From Blastococcus saxobsidens (lineage in GTDB: Bacteria > Actinomycetota > Actinomycetes > Mycobacteriales > Geodermatophilaceae), in NCBI RefSeq assembly GCF_002938435.1, contig NZ_POQT01000008.1:1-64000 (forward strand): 64,000 nt of DNA. The letters run 5' to 3'. Of this stretch, positions 18,000-25,938 are shown one piece after another (position 1 is the first letter of the stretch; every line of letters begins with the position of its first letter). The position numbers and the translations under genes are program-made. The notes under the pieces are model-generated. The model ran no database searches and was not told the DNA's origin. It worked only from the letters and a program-made list of their open reading frames with translations.

Positions 18000-19635
18000 A
18001 GTTTGAGGGCCATCGCAGCGCCCGTAACGGTGTAGCTGCTCGCGGTGGGTATCACCGCGCTGCTGCTGACTCCGCTGCCAGCGGTAGGCGACCTGCGGCT
18101 GCAGTGGGACCTCAATCTGGTCGTGCCCGGTACCGCGCTTGCCGATCCTGACGTTCACCGCAGCCACCAAGAACGCGTGCACCCGCGGGGGCCCGGTAGC
18201 GGATCGGCTCCCGCAGCACATGAGTGCCCTGCTGGGAACGGATGAGGGCGCCTTGGTTATTGCACCTCACGTACGTCACCCTTGCTTCTCGCTCCTCACC
18301 CCCTCGCTGCGGGATGCCGAGTGTCCCCGGACGCAAGAGCGGGACAGCGCTGCTCTCGCGGTGACGTGACCGCTCGCTGTCACCCCTGCTGCAGGTGACG
18401 GCTCGTTGAACATCTCTGCGGAGCGTCGACGACATCACACCGATGCCGGGGGACCCGCACATGTTCCACGACCGACCATCGTCGGCAGCTGGCCGCGCTC
18501 ACCGCACGTCTGGACGGCGACGCCATCCTCGTCCGTTGGGTAGCCACCGAGCGTCGATGGAGGCCGTGCAGATCTGTTCCTTGCCGGAGCGTGGACCATC
18601 GAGCTGGCGAAAGTTGTTTCATGGCCGAGTGCTGGCGATGGTTCATTGCACGCCGTTGTCTTTGAGCAAATCGGTTTGCCGGCGAGGTCGACGGTGCCAT
18701 ATCGGCGGGCGTCACGGCTTGCCGTGGCGCCGTTGGAACTCGTTGCAATCTCTGAAGGCCTGCACGCCCGAGTCTATGAGGAGGGCTCCGTGCTGGCCAG
18801 TGTCCGCAGCGCGTGCAGTTGTTCTTCTCGAAGCCAGCGGGTGGAGCGGGCAACATAATCGTCCAGCGTCATCCAGATCAGCCGGAAGGGCTGTTCCATT
18901 GCCGTGGCAAACCCCGGGTTGGCCGGTCCTTCTATGCCGACGGCCGCATGCCCCGTCAGTTCAAGTCGCAGACGAGCGTCGTCCACATCAGTCCTATTGC
19001 TGACCGCGATCACACAGACCAGCTCCTTGGCCGTTAAGAGGTCGCGCTGCCACCACGACCACACTCGCAGCCGCCCTTGGCCCGCTGGAGGCTTGCGCGG
19101 TTGTCCGTTGCAGGGTGCCAAGGCGTGCCGCGAGAGCATGCCGACTCGTCGGGACATCGGCGACGCGCTGTCGGCTCCAGGAAGGGCCCAAGCTTCGGGA
19201 TGTGCGCCCGAGAACGCGTGGTCCCTGCGGTCCCGCGAGGCATCCACGGGCAGCCTGACTCCAGGCGGCCGGTCGCCGTTCTGACACCTCAATGCTGCTG
19301 TGCGTCCTGTGTCCTCGGAAACTCGGTCGCATGCTTGCTGTCTCGCGGGGACCGTTTCGGTGGTACGTCGCTCTGTCATGATGCTCGTGTCGGTCGCCGT
19401 CGGCTTCTTCTGAAGCGTCGAGTTGCGCTCTTGCCCCTGTAGGGATGCACGCGGGACCTTGCGGGCAAGCCTCTTCGCTCGCGCGTGCCCCGCGGGCGGT
19501 CTTAACGGAACCCGAAATTACCAGGCGAATATAGATGGTCGCGCGACCTTGGTTCGCTAGCTTTGATGAGCGGATGCGGGCAGATTCCACGCGAGCTAGT
19601 TGATCTGCTTGGGAGGGCGCAAATCGAAACTGAGG
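18000..19635. other. island stretch without convincing genes
   Basis: No reading frame here has a credible start, ribosome-binding site and sustained protein-like composition, apart from the doubtful fragment at 18774-19064. Base composition is lower in G+C and less codon-biased than the flanks. The stretch looks like decayed or non-coding island DNA. Near 19520-19540 the A+T-richer GCGAATATAGAT could be a -10 region for the signalling genes that follow. Confidence 0.5.
18774..19064 (-). CDS. possible fragment of an unknown protein
   Basis: A 96-codon frame from GTG 19064: VWSWWQRDLLTAKELVCVIA, then SNRTDVDDARLRLELTGHAA and FRLIWMTLDDYVARSTRWLR. Composition and hydrophobic spacing look like real protein in contrast to the sequence upstream in the same frame, so it may be the 3' part of a gene whose 5' part is lost. 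No family recognised. Confidence 0.28.
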   Translation of the reverse strand: MWSWWQRDLLTAKELVCVIAVSNRTDVDDARLRLELTGHAAVGIEGPANPGFATAMEQPFRLIWMTLDDYVARSTRWLREEQLHALRTLASTEPSS

Positions 19636-19680
19636 ATGACTAACCCTACGGAGGGGGAGATGACCTCGTCTTCTAAGTAA
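19636..19680 (+). CDS. possible 14-codon leader reading frame
   Basis: ATG at 19636 reads MTNPTEGEMTSSSK and stops at TAA 19680; its internal ATG at 19660 has a GGAGGGGGAG ribosome-binding site immediately ahead, much stronger than that of the large gene downstream. It ends 82 bases before the chosen start of the GGDEF-EAL gene. Could be a leader peptide or a vestige. Confidence 0.3.
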   Translation: MTNPTEGEMTSSSK

Positions 19681-19762
19681 AAAGCCATCCCGGCCGATGA
19701 CAACGGCGAGTCGCTTGAGCTCCGGAGCAGCTGGGGCGGTGGCAAGAAACCGGGGAGTTGAC

Positions 19763-22651
19763 ATGGAGTCTGGGTACGCGGAGGGCGGAACTTCCACGCT
19801 GAGCACCCGCCTGATCTTGCGAATTGTGGCCGAGGAGGGCGGCGAGCAGGCGGTCGACCAGGTGCTTGAGCGGGCCGGGCTACTCGCGAAGAAGGCGCAC
19901 CTGCAGAGCGCTCATGGTCGGGTGTCGTACTCCGTGATGCTCCAGCTTTTCGACGCGGTCGCCCGTGAGCTCGATGACTCGCGCCTCGGGCTGAAGCTGG
20001 GAGCAGCTGCCCTGGAGGACCCTGCGCTGGCGCCCATTCGGGCGTTGACGCGGGTGGTCGGCTCTCCTGCCGCCGTGTTTCGGCATGTATCACGGGTGTC
20101 GACCCGGCTCGACAGCACGGCTGTTACCCGCTGTGTCGCTGCGCGGGCCGGGGAGGCGGAGTTGGCATGGCGCGTCCTGCCGCCGCGGCGACCCACCCGT
20201 CTGGATTGTGACTACGCCATCGGCATGATTGAGCAGGTCCCTGTGCTCTTCGGTCTGCCGCCGGCGCGCGTCGCGCAGAAGACCTGCCAGGTGGATGGTG
20301 CACCCGAGTGCGAATACACGGTGACCTGGCGGGAGCATCGTGCCGGAGCATTGTGGCGTCGTTGGCGTGGGCTGTCGGTGGCTGCCGCGAGTCGCCAGGA
20401 CGCCATCGCGCACGCCGAGGAGCGGCTGCGTGGACTCCGTTCGGCTGCGAGCGACTTGGTCAGCGGCGGCTCACTGGAGGAGACGTTGGACCGGGTCGCC
20501 GAGCGTGCCGATGGTGCCGTCCACGCCCGCGGGCACCTGCTCGATCTCCGGTTGCCGAAAGGCGTGCGCCATGTACGGTCCCGCGGGCTCGACGAATCGG
20601 TGCTGGAAACCCTCAGGGAAAGGCCGCTGGAGCCAGGAATCCGGTCCGTCGAAGGCGCGGAGGTCCTGGCAGTGGAGGTGGCCTCGGCGACCCGTCACTA
20701 TGGAGTTCTCGCTGCGGTGGCCAGCCCTGGGCAGGCGTTCTTTCCGGAGGACGAGGGTCTTCTCGCGGCATACGCCCAGCACGCGGCGGTCGGCATCGAA
20801 AACTCGGTGCTGCTGACTGAGGTTCGAGAGCAGGAGGAGACCGCTCGGCTGCTCCTCACGGTCGCCCGTTCACTGGCTGGGCGCCGCACGGTCAGCGCGG
20901 TCGCGCAGTCGGTGGCCGAGGCCGTCCCGGTGCTGTCCGGCGCTGACCGCTCCGCAGTCGCGCTGTGGGAACCCGGTGTGGGCAGCATCTGGGTGCCCGG
21001 CTCGAGCGGGTGGCCGGCGGACCTCGCGGAGCGGCTGGCGCAGTACGTGGCAACCCCTGAGGAGAGTCCCGAACTGCGCGAGATGGTGGCTGCCGGTCTT
21101 CCGATGCTCGTCGACCGTGGCGGCTCGACATGGGCGCGCGACATGCTCGATGAATTCGGTGTCGAGGCCATCGGTGCGGTTCCCATCAAGGTCGATGACC
21201 AACTTGTGGGCATCGTTCTCGCCCACTGGGTGGAGACCACCCCCCCGCCCGTTCTCGGAGAGGTGCTCACCGAGCGCCTCTGGGGACTCGCGGGGCTGGC
21301 CGGAGTGGCCCTGGACAACAGTCGGCTCCTGGAGGAAATCCGGCGGCAAGACTCCCACGACGCGCTCACCGGCCTGCCGAACCGCGCTTTGTTCGAAGCC
21401 CGGTTGGAGTCCGCGCTCGGTGAGGTCGACCGGGAAGGGGTTCAGGTCGCCGTCTTCTTCTGCAATGTCAGCCGGCTCAAGCGGATCAACGACAGCCTCG
21501 GGCACCGGGCCGGAGATGAGCTGCTGCGGCAGGTCGCTGGTCGCCTGAGCGCCGCGGTGGTACGGGAAGGGGACACCGTGGCTCGCTACAGTGGCGACGA
21601 GTTCGTAGTGCTCCTTCCTGGCGTCGGAGATTCGGATGCTGAGGACGTCGCGGCCAGGGTCCGGAGCAATCTGACCGCGCCAATGCGCGTCGGTGGCGAA
21701 GACGTGTTCGTCGACCTTGCCATCGGATTCGCCGTCGCGGAGGCGGCGCCCCTCGCGAGACCACATGACCGCCGCGGGCTCAGCCAACGACTGATCGAGC
21801 GCGCGTACGAAGACATGCACCGGGTCAGGGCCGAGGCCCGCGGACTGGTGCACCTGGAACAGTCGCCGGAGCGGTTGCGAGTGGAAACGGAGCTTCGCGG
21901 CGCGGTCGGCCGCGGCGAGTTCCGAGTTCATCTCCAGCCGCAGATCGATCTGGCCAGCGGCCGAGTGGTTGCGGTGGAAGCCCTCGCGCGCTGGTATCAC
22001 CCGGAGATGGGACTGGTATCTCCAGGCCTCTTCGTGCCCATCGCCGAGGACAGCGGAATGATCGAGGAGATCGGGGAGTACATCCTTCGCGAGGCCTGCC
22101 GCGTCGTCGCGGGCTGGCGTGAGCAGGGGATCGATCTGGAGTTGGCAGTGAACGTCTCGGCCGTCCAACTGAACAAGGCTGACTTCGCCGACTTGGTGCA
22201 CCAAGTGCTCATGGAGTCCGGGCTGCCGTGCAACCGGTTGGTCGTAGAAGTCACGGAGAGTCAGGTGATGTCGCACGTCGCGGCAGGGGACGCCAACCTG
22301 CACCGGCTTCGGGAACTGGGTGTGGGCATCTCCGTGGACGATTTCGGGACCGGCTACTCGTCCTTGGCGCAGCTGCGTCGCTTGCCCGTGACCGAGGTGA
22401 AGGTCGATCAGGCCTTCACGGCGCAGCTCACCGACGAGGACTCCTCCGCCTTTGTGGCCGGCATCGTGGGTCTCGGGCAGGGTCTCGGGCTCCGCGTCGT
22501 AGCCGAAGGGGTGGAAACATCGGCCCAACTGGATGCGCTTCAGGGCATGGGGTGCCACCGGGCGCAGGGCTACCTCCTCGGTCGGCCGGGTGATCCGGCT
22601 GCCGTGCTCGACACCCTCCTCGCAGGGATACCGGTCCCGGTCATGGCGTAG
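19763..22651 (+). CDS. V4R-like/GAF/GGDEF/EAL cyclic-di-GMP protein
   Basis: A soluble 962-residue signalling protein. Order: an N-terminal sensory region of about 200 residues whose end KTCQVDGAPECEYTVTW resembles a V4R/HNOB-type ligand domain; two GAF-like domains (about 230-370 and 380-530); a GGDEF domain in which the signature reads SGDEF (Ser610) with an intact RxxD inhibitory site (REGD) five residues before it; and an EAL domain with EAL at Glu739, NVSAVQLN, DDFGTGYSSL and EGVET all intact. The phosphodiesterase half should be active; the cyclase half has Ser for the first Gly, tolerated in some enzymes. ATG 19763 is preferred over ATG 19697 because GGGGAG precedes it by seven bases. 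First gene of a three-gene signalling set. Confidence 0.93.
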   Translation: MESGYAEGGTSTLSTRLILRIVAEEGGEQAVDQVLERAGLLAKKAHLQSAHGRVSYSVMLQLFDAVARELDDSRLGLKLGAAALEDPALAPIRALTRVVGSPAAVFRHVSRVSTRLDSTAVTRCVAARAGEAELAWRVLPPRRPTRLDCDYAIGMIEQVPVLFGLPPARVAQKTCQVDGAPECEYTVTWREHRAGALWRRWRGLSVAAASRQDAIAHAEERLRGLRSAASDLVSGGSLEETLDRVAERADGAVHARGHLLDLRLPKGVRHVRSRGLDESVLETLRERPLEPGIRSVEGAEVLAVEVASATRHYGVLAAVASPGQAFFPEDEGLLAAYAQHAAVGIENSVLLTEVREQEETARLLLTVARSLAGRRTVSAVAQSVAEAVPVLSGADRSAVALWEPGVGSIWVPGSSGWPADLAERLAQYVATPEESPELREMVAAGLPMLVDRGGSTWARDMLDEFGVEAIGAVPIKVDDQLVGIVLAHWVETTPPPVLGEVLTERLWGLAGLAGVALDNSRLLEEIRRQDSHDALTGLPNRALFEARLESALGEVDREGVQVAVFFCNVSRLKRINDSLGHRAGDELLRQVAGRLSAAVVREGDTVARYSGDEFVVLLPGVGDSDAEDVAARVRSNLTAPMRVGGEDVFVDLAIGFAVAEAAPLARPHDRRGLSQRLIERAYEDMHRVRAEARGLVHLEQSPERLRVETELRGAVGRGEFRVHLQPQIDLASGRVVAVEALARWYHPEMGLVSPGLFVPIAEDSGMIEEIGEYILREACRVVAGWREQGIDLELAVNVSAVQLNKADFADLVHQVLMESGLPCNRLVVEVTESQVMSHVAAGDANLHRLRELGVGISVDDFGTGYSSLAQLRRLPVTEVKVDQAFTAQLTDEDSSAFVAGIVGLGQGLGLRVVAEGVETSAQLDALQGMGCHRAQGYLLGRPGDPAAVLDTLLAGIPVPVMA

Positions 22652-22663
22652 TCGCCTGAGGGC

Positions 22664-22708
22664 CTGCCCCGTGCGGCCACCTACAAGGTGGGTAGCTGCA
22701 CGGGGCAG
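22664..22708 (+). terminator. stem-loop after the GGDEF-EAL gene
   Basis: CTGCCCCGTGC (22664-22674) pairs perfectly with GCACGGGGCAG (22698-22708) across a 23-base loop, 12 bases after the stop codon. No T-run. Confidence 0.5.
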
Positions 22709-22833
22709 CCCGTCTGCCGTCCGTCGCTGCCATAGAGAAAGCGGCCCTTCCCCTTGAGTTCGGGACGGCGGTGCCGAAAAAGCACCAGGCGTTACGTCGC
22801 CGACCGCCACCCCATGGTCACCCAGGAGCTCCG

Positions 22834-24006
22834 TTGTCTCTCCCTGCTCAGTTGCTGACTCGGTCGTCGGCCGATACCGCGTCGATCCTGTTGGTGGACG
22901 ACGAGGTAGCGATCCTCGATGGACTGCGGCGTCAGCTGCGCAAGCGGTTCACGGTGCACACGGCCAACGGTGGTGCGGAAGCGCTCGAGCTGATGAAGGC
23001 CGAGCCGGTCTCCGTCGTGGTCTCCGACATGCGGATGCCGCAGATGAACGGGGCAACCTTCCTGTCCCACGTGCGGTCGCTCTACCCGAACGTCGTGCGG
23101 ATTCTGCTGACCGGGCAGGCCGACACCCAGGCCGCCATCACGGCGGTCAATGAAGGCCAGATCTACCGGTTCCTCACCAAGCCATGCCCTCCCGAGGTGC
23201 TGCTGGAGGAGATCGGCAGCGCTGTCGAGCTCAACCGTCTCGTGACCGCCGAGAAGGAACTCATGGGCACGACCCTGCGCCGAACGGTAGAGGCGCTGAC
23301 GGCCACGCTGTCCCTGGCACAGCCGGCTGCCTTCGGCCGGGCGGTCCGCATCGCGCGGACCGTCACTGAGCTCGCCGAGGCGCTCGGGGTCGAGGAGCCT
23401 TGGGAGCTCGAAGTGACGGCGATGCTGTCTCAGCTCGGCGCGGTCACGCTGCCACCGAACGTCCTGGAGAAGCTCGACACTGGCCGGCCGCTCAACGAGG
23501 ACGAAGCCGAGATGGCCAATCGGGTACCCGAGGTCAGTCGCAAGCTGGTCAGCGCAATTCCTCGACTGGAGGGCGTGGCCGAGGCCATCGGCTGGCAGCG
23601 GGTCCGCTTCGACGGGCGGATGGCCCCGCCGGCTGCTCCGCGAGGTCCTGATCTTCCCCTTGGTGCCCGGATTCTGCGGGCGGCGGCGGACTTCGACCTA
23701 GGCAAGTCCCAGCGCCCCTCTGTGCAGGACACGCTGAGCGCGATGAGCAGCGACGCCGGCGCTTATGACCCGCGCGTCCTGGAGGCACTCATCGGCCTCC
23801 ATGGCGGGGAGGAGCTCCATGGCGAGCCCCGCGAGATTGACATCGACGACCTGGAACCCGACATGGTGATCTTCGACGACATCCTCACCACCGACGGCGT
23901 GATGCTCATCAGCCGCGGCACGGTCGTTACCGATCCCCTGATCCTCCGCCTGGAGAACTACATCAGTCAGAACCGGGTCAACCGCCGGATGCGCGTTCAG
24001 GGGTAG
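22834..24006 (+). CDS. response regulator with degenerate HD (RpfG-like) domain
   Basis: About 390 residues. Receiver domain: ILLVDDEVAILDGL, phospho-acceptor Asp65 in VVVSDMRMPQMNG, Thr in ILLTGQAD, and FLTKPCPPE with the conserved Lys. The output half has the length and helix order of an HD-GYP phosphodiesterase but lost the chemistry: where HD is expected the sequence reads AMLSQLGAVTLP, and no GYP follows. It should therefore signal by protein contact rather than cleave c-di-GMP. The TTG at 22834 with AGGAG six bases before it is taken as start; a GTG at 22771 would add an unlikely basic, proline-rich leader. The adjacent histidine kinase is the probable partner. Confidence 0.9.
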   Translation: MSLPAQLLTRSSADTASILLVDDEVAILDGLRRQLRKRFTVHTANGGAEALELMKAEPVSVVVSDMRMPQMNGATFLSHVRSLYPNVVRILLTGQADTQAAITAVNEGQIYRFLTKPCPPEVLLEEIGSAVELNRLVTAEKELMGTTLRRTVEALTATLSLAQPAAFGRAVRIARTVTELAEALGVEEPWELEVTAMLSQLGAVTLPPNVLEKLDTGRPLNEDEAEMANRVPEVSRKLVSAIPRLEGVAEAIGWQRVRFDGRMAPPAAPRGPDLPLGARILRAAADFDLGKSQRPSVQDTLSAMSSDAGAYDPRVLEALIGLHGGEELHGEPREIDIDDLEPDMVIFDDILTTDGVMLISRGTVVTDPLILRLENYISQNRVNRRMRVQG

Positions 24007-24146
24007 CTCCTCCTACCGCCTTGGGGCGCCCTGCGCTGCTTCAGTGGCGGCTCAGCAGCAACACCCATCGCTCGGCGGACTCGACCAGACCGACAGGGAC
24101 GTCCCGTGCTATCGCGGACGGCCGACCTCCAACAATCGGGGACCCC

Positions 24147-25421
24147 ATGCATCCGTCGCATCACCAACCCCCCTTCACTTCCCAGGACAACGAGCTTCTG
24201 ACGCGGCTGGCTTCGCAAGATTTCGAGTTAGCCCGCTACGCGGCGGTGCTCGCCTCGAGCGACGACTCGATCATCACGATGTCGCCGGACGGCCGGATCA
24301 CTGACTGGAACGCCGCGGCTGAGCGGCTGTACGGGTATCCGCGGGAGGAGGTTCTGGGGCAGCAGCTCGACGTCCTCGTCACCAACGGCGATGGCGGCGT
24401 GCGCGCGGTGCTGGACACAGTGCTGGCGGGCGACAGGGCGACCGTCGAGACGGTGCACCTCCGATCTGACGGCGCGATGCTGCACACATCGGTGAGCCTC
24501 TCGGCCATCGTGGATGTGGACGGCCAGGTCATCGGTATAGCGGCCGTCGCCCGAGACATCAGCGACTACAAGGTGCGTGAGACCGAGCTTCATCAGGAAT
24601 CCAAGCTTGAATCTCTGGGCCGGCTGTCGGCCGGTCTGGCGCATGAGATCAACACGCCAATCCAGTACGTCGGTGACAACGCCCGCTTCCTCGAGGAGGC
24701 CTACCAGGAACTCATTCGGGTGGTGGAGGTTTATCGCGGGCTGCTGGACACTTCCAACCCGATCGGTTGGGTCGAACGTCAGGAGCGGGTGCGGGAGGTC
24801 GAGGCCGGCATCGATTTTGACTACCTGGAGAAGGAAATTCCCAGCGCGGTGGAACAGACCCTGGAGGGCATCGAGCGGGTATCGCGGATCGTCCGGGCGA
24901 TGAAGACCTTCAGCCACCCGGGGCATCAGGAGCAGGTGCCGGCCGACCTCAACGAGGCGGTCGCGGCCACGGTCACAGTGACACGCCACCAGATCAGCGA
25001 CGTCGCCGACGTGACCATGGAGCTGGCCGACCTACCTCCGGTGTTGTGCAACATCGCCGACCTGAACCAGGTGTTTCTCAACCTCATCGTCAACGCTGCG
25101 GATGCCATCGAGGAGACCGGGCGGCGGGGTGCCATCACCGTCACGACGGCGCTCGACGGCGACGACGTCATCGTCTGTATCAGTGACACGGGCGGCGGGA
25201 TCTCGGACGACGTGCGGGCGAAGATTTTCGACCCGTTCTTCACCACAAAGGATGTCGGTCGCGGCAGTGGGCAGGGACTGCCGCTTGCTCGCGGCGTCGT
25301 GCAGGAGGGCCACGGCGGCACGCTCACGCTGGAATCCGTCCTCGGGCAAGGAACCACCTTCACCGTGCGCCTACCAATCGACGGACGACCGACGGACGTG
25401 CCTGCGGAGCGCGGCGCCTGA
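24147..25421 (+). CDS. PAS-domain sensor histidine kinase
   Basis: A 424-residue soluble kinase. One PAS domain (about residues 30-145: SSDDSIITMSPDGRITDWNAAAERLYGY) feeds a HisKA-type dimerisation domain whose phospho-acceptor is His166 in LAHEINTPIQYV, interrupted by an insert of about 60 residues (FLEEAYQELIRVVEVY...), then an HATPase domain with N box FLNLIVNAADAIEE, G1 ISDTGGGI, F box FDPFFTTK and G2 GSGQGLPLA. No membrane segments, so it senses an internal signal. ATG at 24147 follows GGGGAC. It directly follows the degenerate-HD response regulator and probably phosphorylates it. Confidence 0.92.
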   Translation: MHPSHHQPPFTSQDNELLTRLASQDFELARYAAVLASSDDSIITMSPDGRITDWNAAAERLYGYPREEVLGQQLDVLVTNGDGGVRAVLDTVLAGDRATVETVHLRSDGAMLHTSVSLSAIVDVDGQVIGIAAVARDISDYKVRETELHQESKLESLGRLSAGLAHEINTPIQYVGDNARFLEEAYQELIRVVEVYRGLLDTSNPIGWVERQERVREVEAGIDFDYLEKEIPSAVEQTLEGIERVSRIVRAMKTFSHPGHQEQVPADLNEAVAATVTVTRHQISDVADVTMELADLPPVLCNIADLNQVFLNLIVNAADAIEETGRRGAITVTTALDGDDVIVCISDTGGGISDDVRAKIFDPFFTTKDVGRGSGQGLPLARGVVQEGHGGTLTLESVLGQGTTFTVRLPIDGRPTDVPAERGA

Positions 25422-25604
25422 ACTTGTCGGTCTCGTGTAGTGCGGTGAGCTTGCGGCGCACCGGGCGACCGTCGAGGGCTGTGCCGCACGGGGCGCTGTC
25501 AGAGATTCCATGCGCTTCGAATCTCAAGCAGCGGCGTGCTGGTCCTGGTTGTGGTGAGCGTGCAAGCCCACGTTGGCCCGTACGCGCCGGTCAATGCCTT
25601 GGCT

Positions 25605-25828
25605 GGGTCAGCTCCGCCGAGCGCAGCGCGGCCTGGATCGTTTCGGCTTGACCTCGACGTGGCGGCGGCGGGCGCCGTTTGAGCGATCTTCGACCGGGGC
25701 AGCCGGGCCGCCCGATCAAGGTCCGGAGCGGTGGCCAGCAGCTCCAGGGCATCGCGAGCAGTCAGCTCATCGAAGGCCTCCAGCGCGGTGGAAAAGAACT
25801 CGCGTAACGCCGCAGGTCCGACGGGCAC
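25605..25828 (-). pseudogene. IS110-family transposase remnant
   Basis: On the minus strand LREFFSTALEAFDELTARDA and ELLATAPDLDRAARLPRSKI resemble the inner part of IS110-type transposases; after a frame change the same strand continues AETIQAALRSAELT, again an IS110-like segment. Neither the DEDD catalytic core nor the C-terminal transposase_20 motif is present. A short, frameshifted relic inside the island. Confidence 0.55.
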
Positions 25829-25938
25829 GTCATCCCATCAGCGGTCAGGCTCCGACCACCGGTGATCGCACGGAATGCTACCTACCGGCCACTATCGGTA
25901 CCGAGCCATCCGCATCCGTATCGGCCCGGCAGGCACAG

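Noticed and set aside
18443-19003. A 186-codon plus-strand open frame in the gene-poor island stretch
   Set aside because: Composition (Arg/Ser/Pro-rich, scattered Cys) is that of a non-coding frame, with no ribosome site and no recognisable motif.
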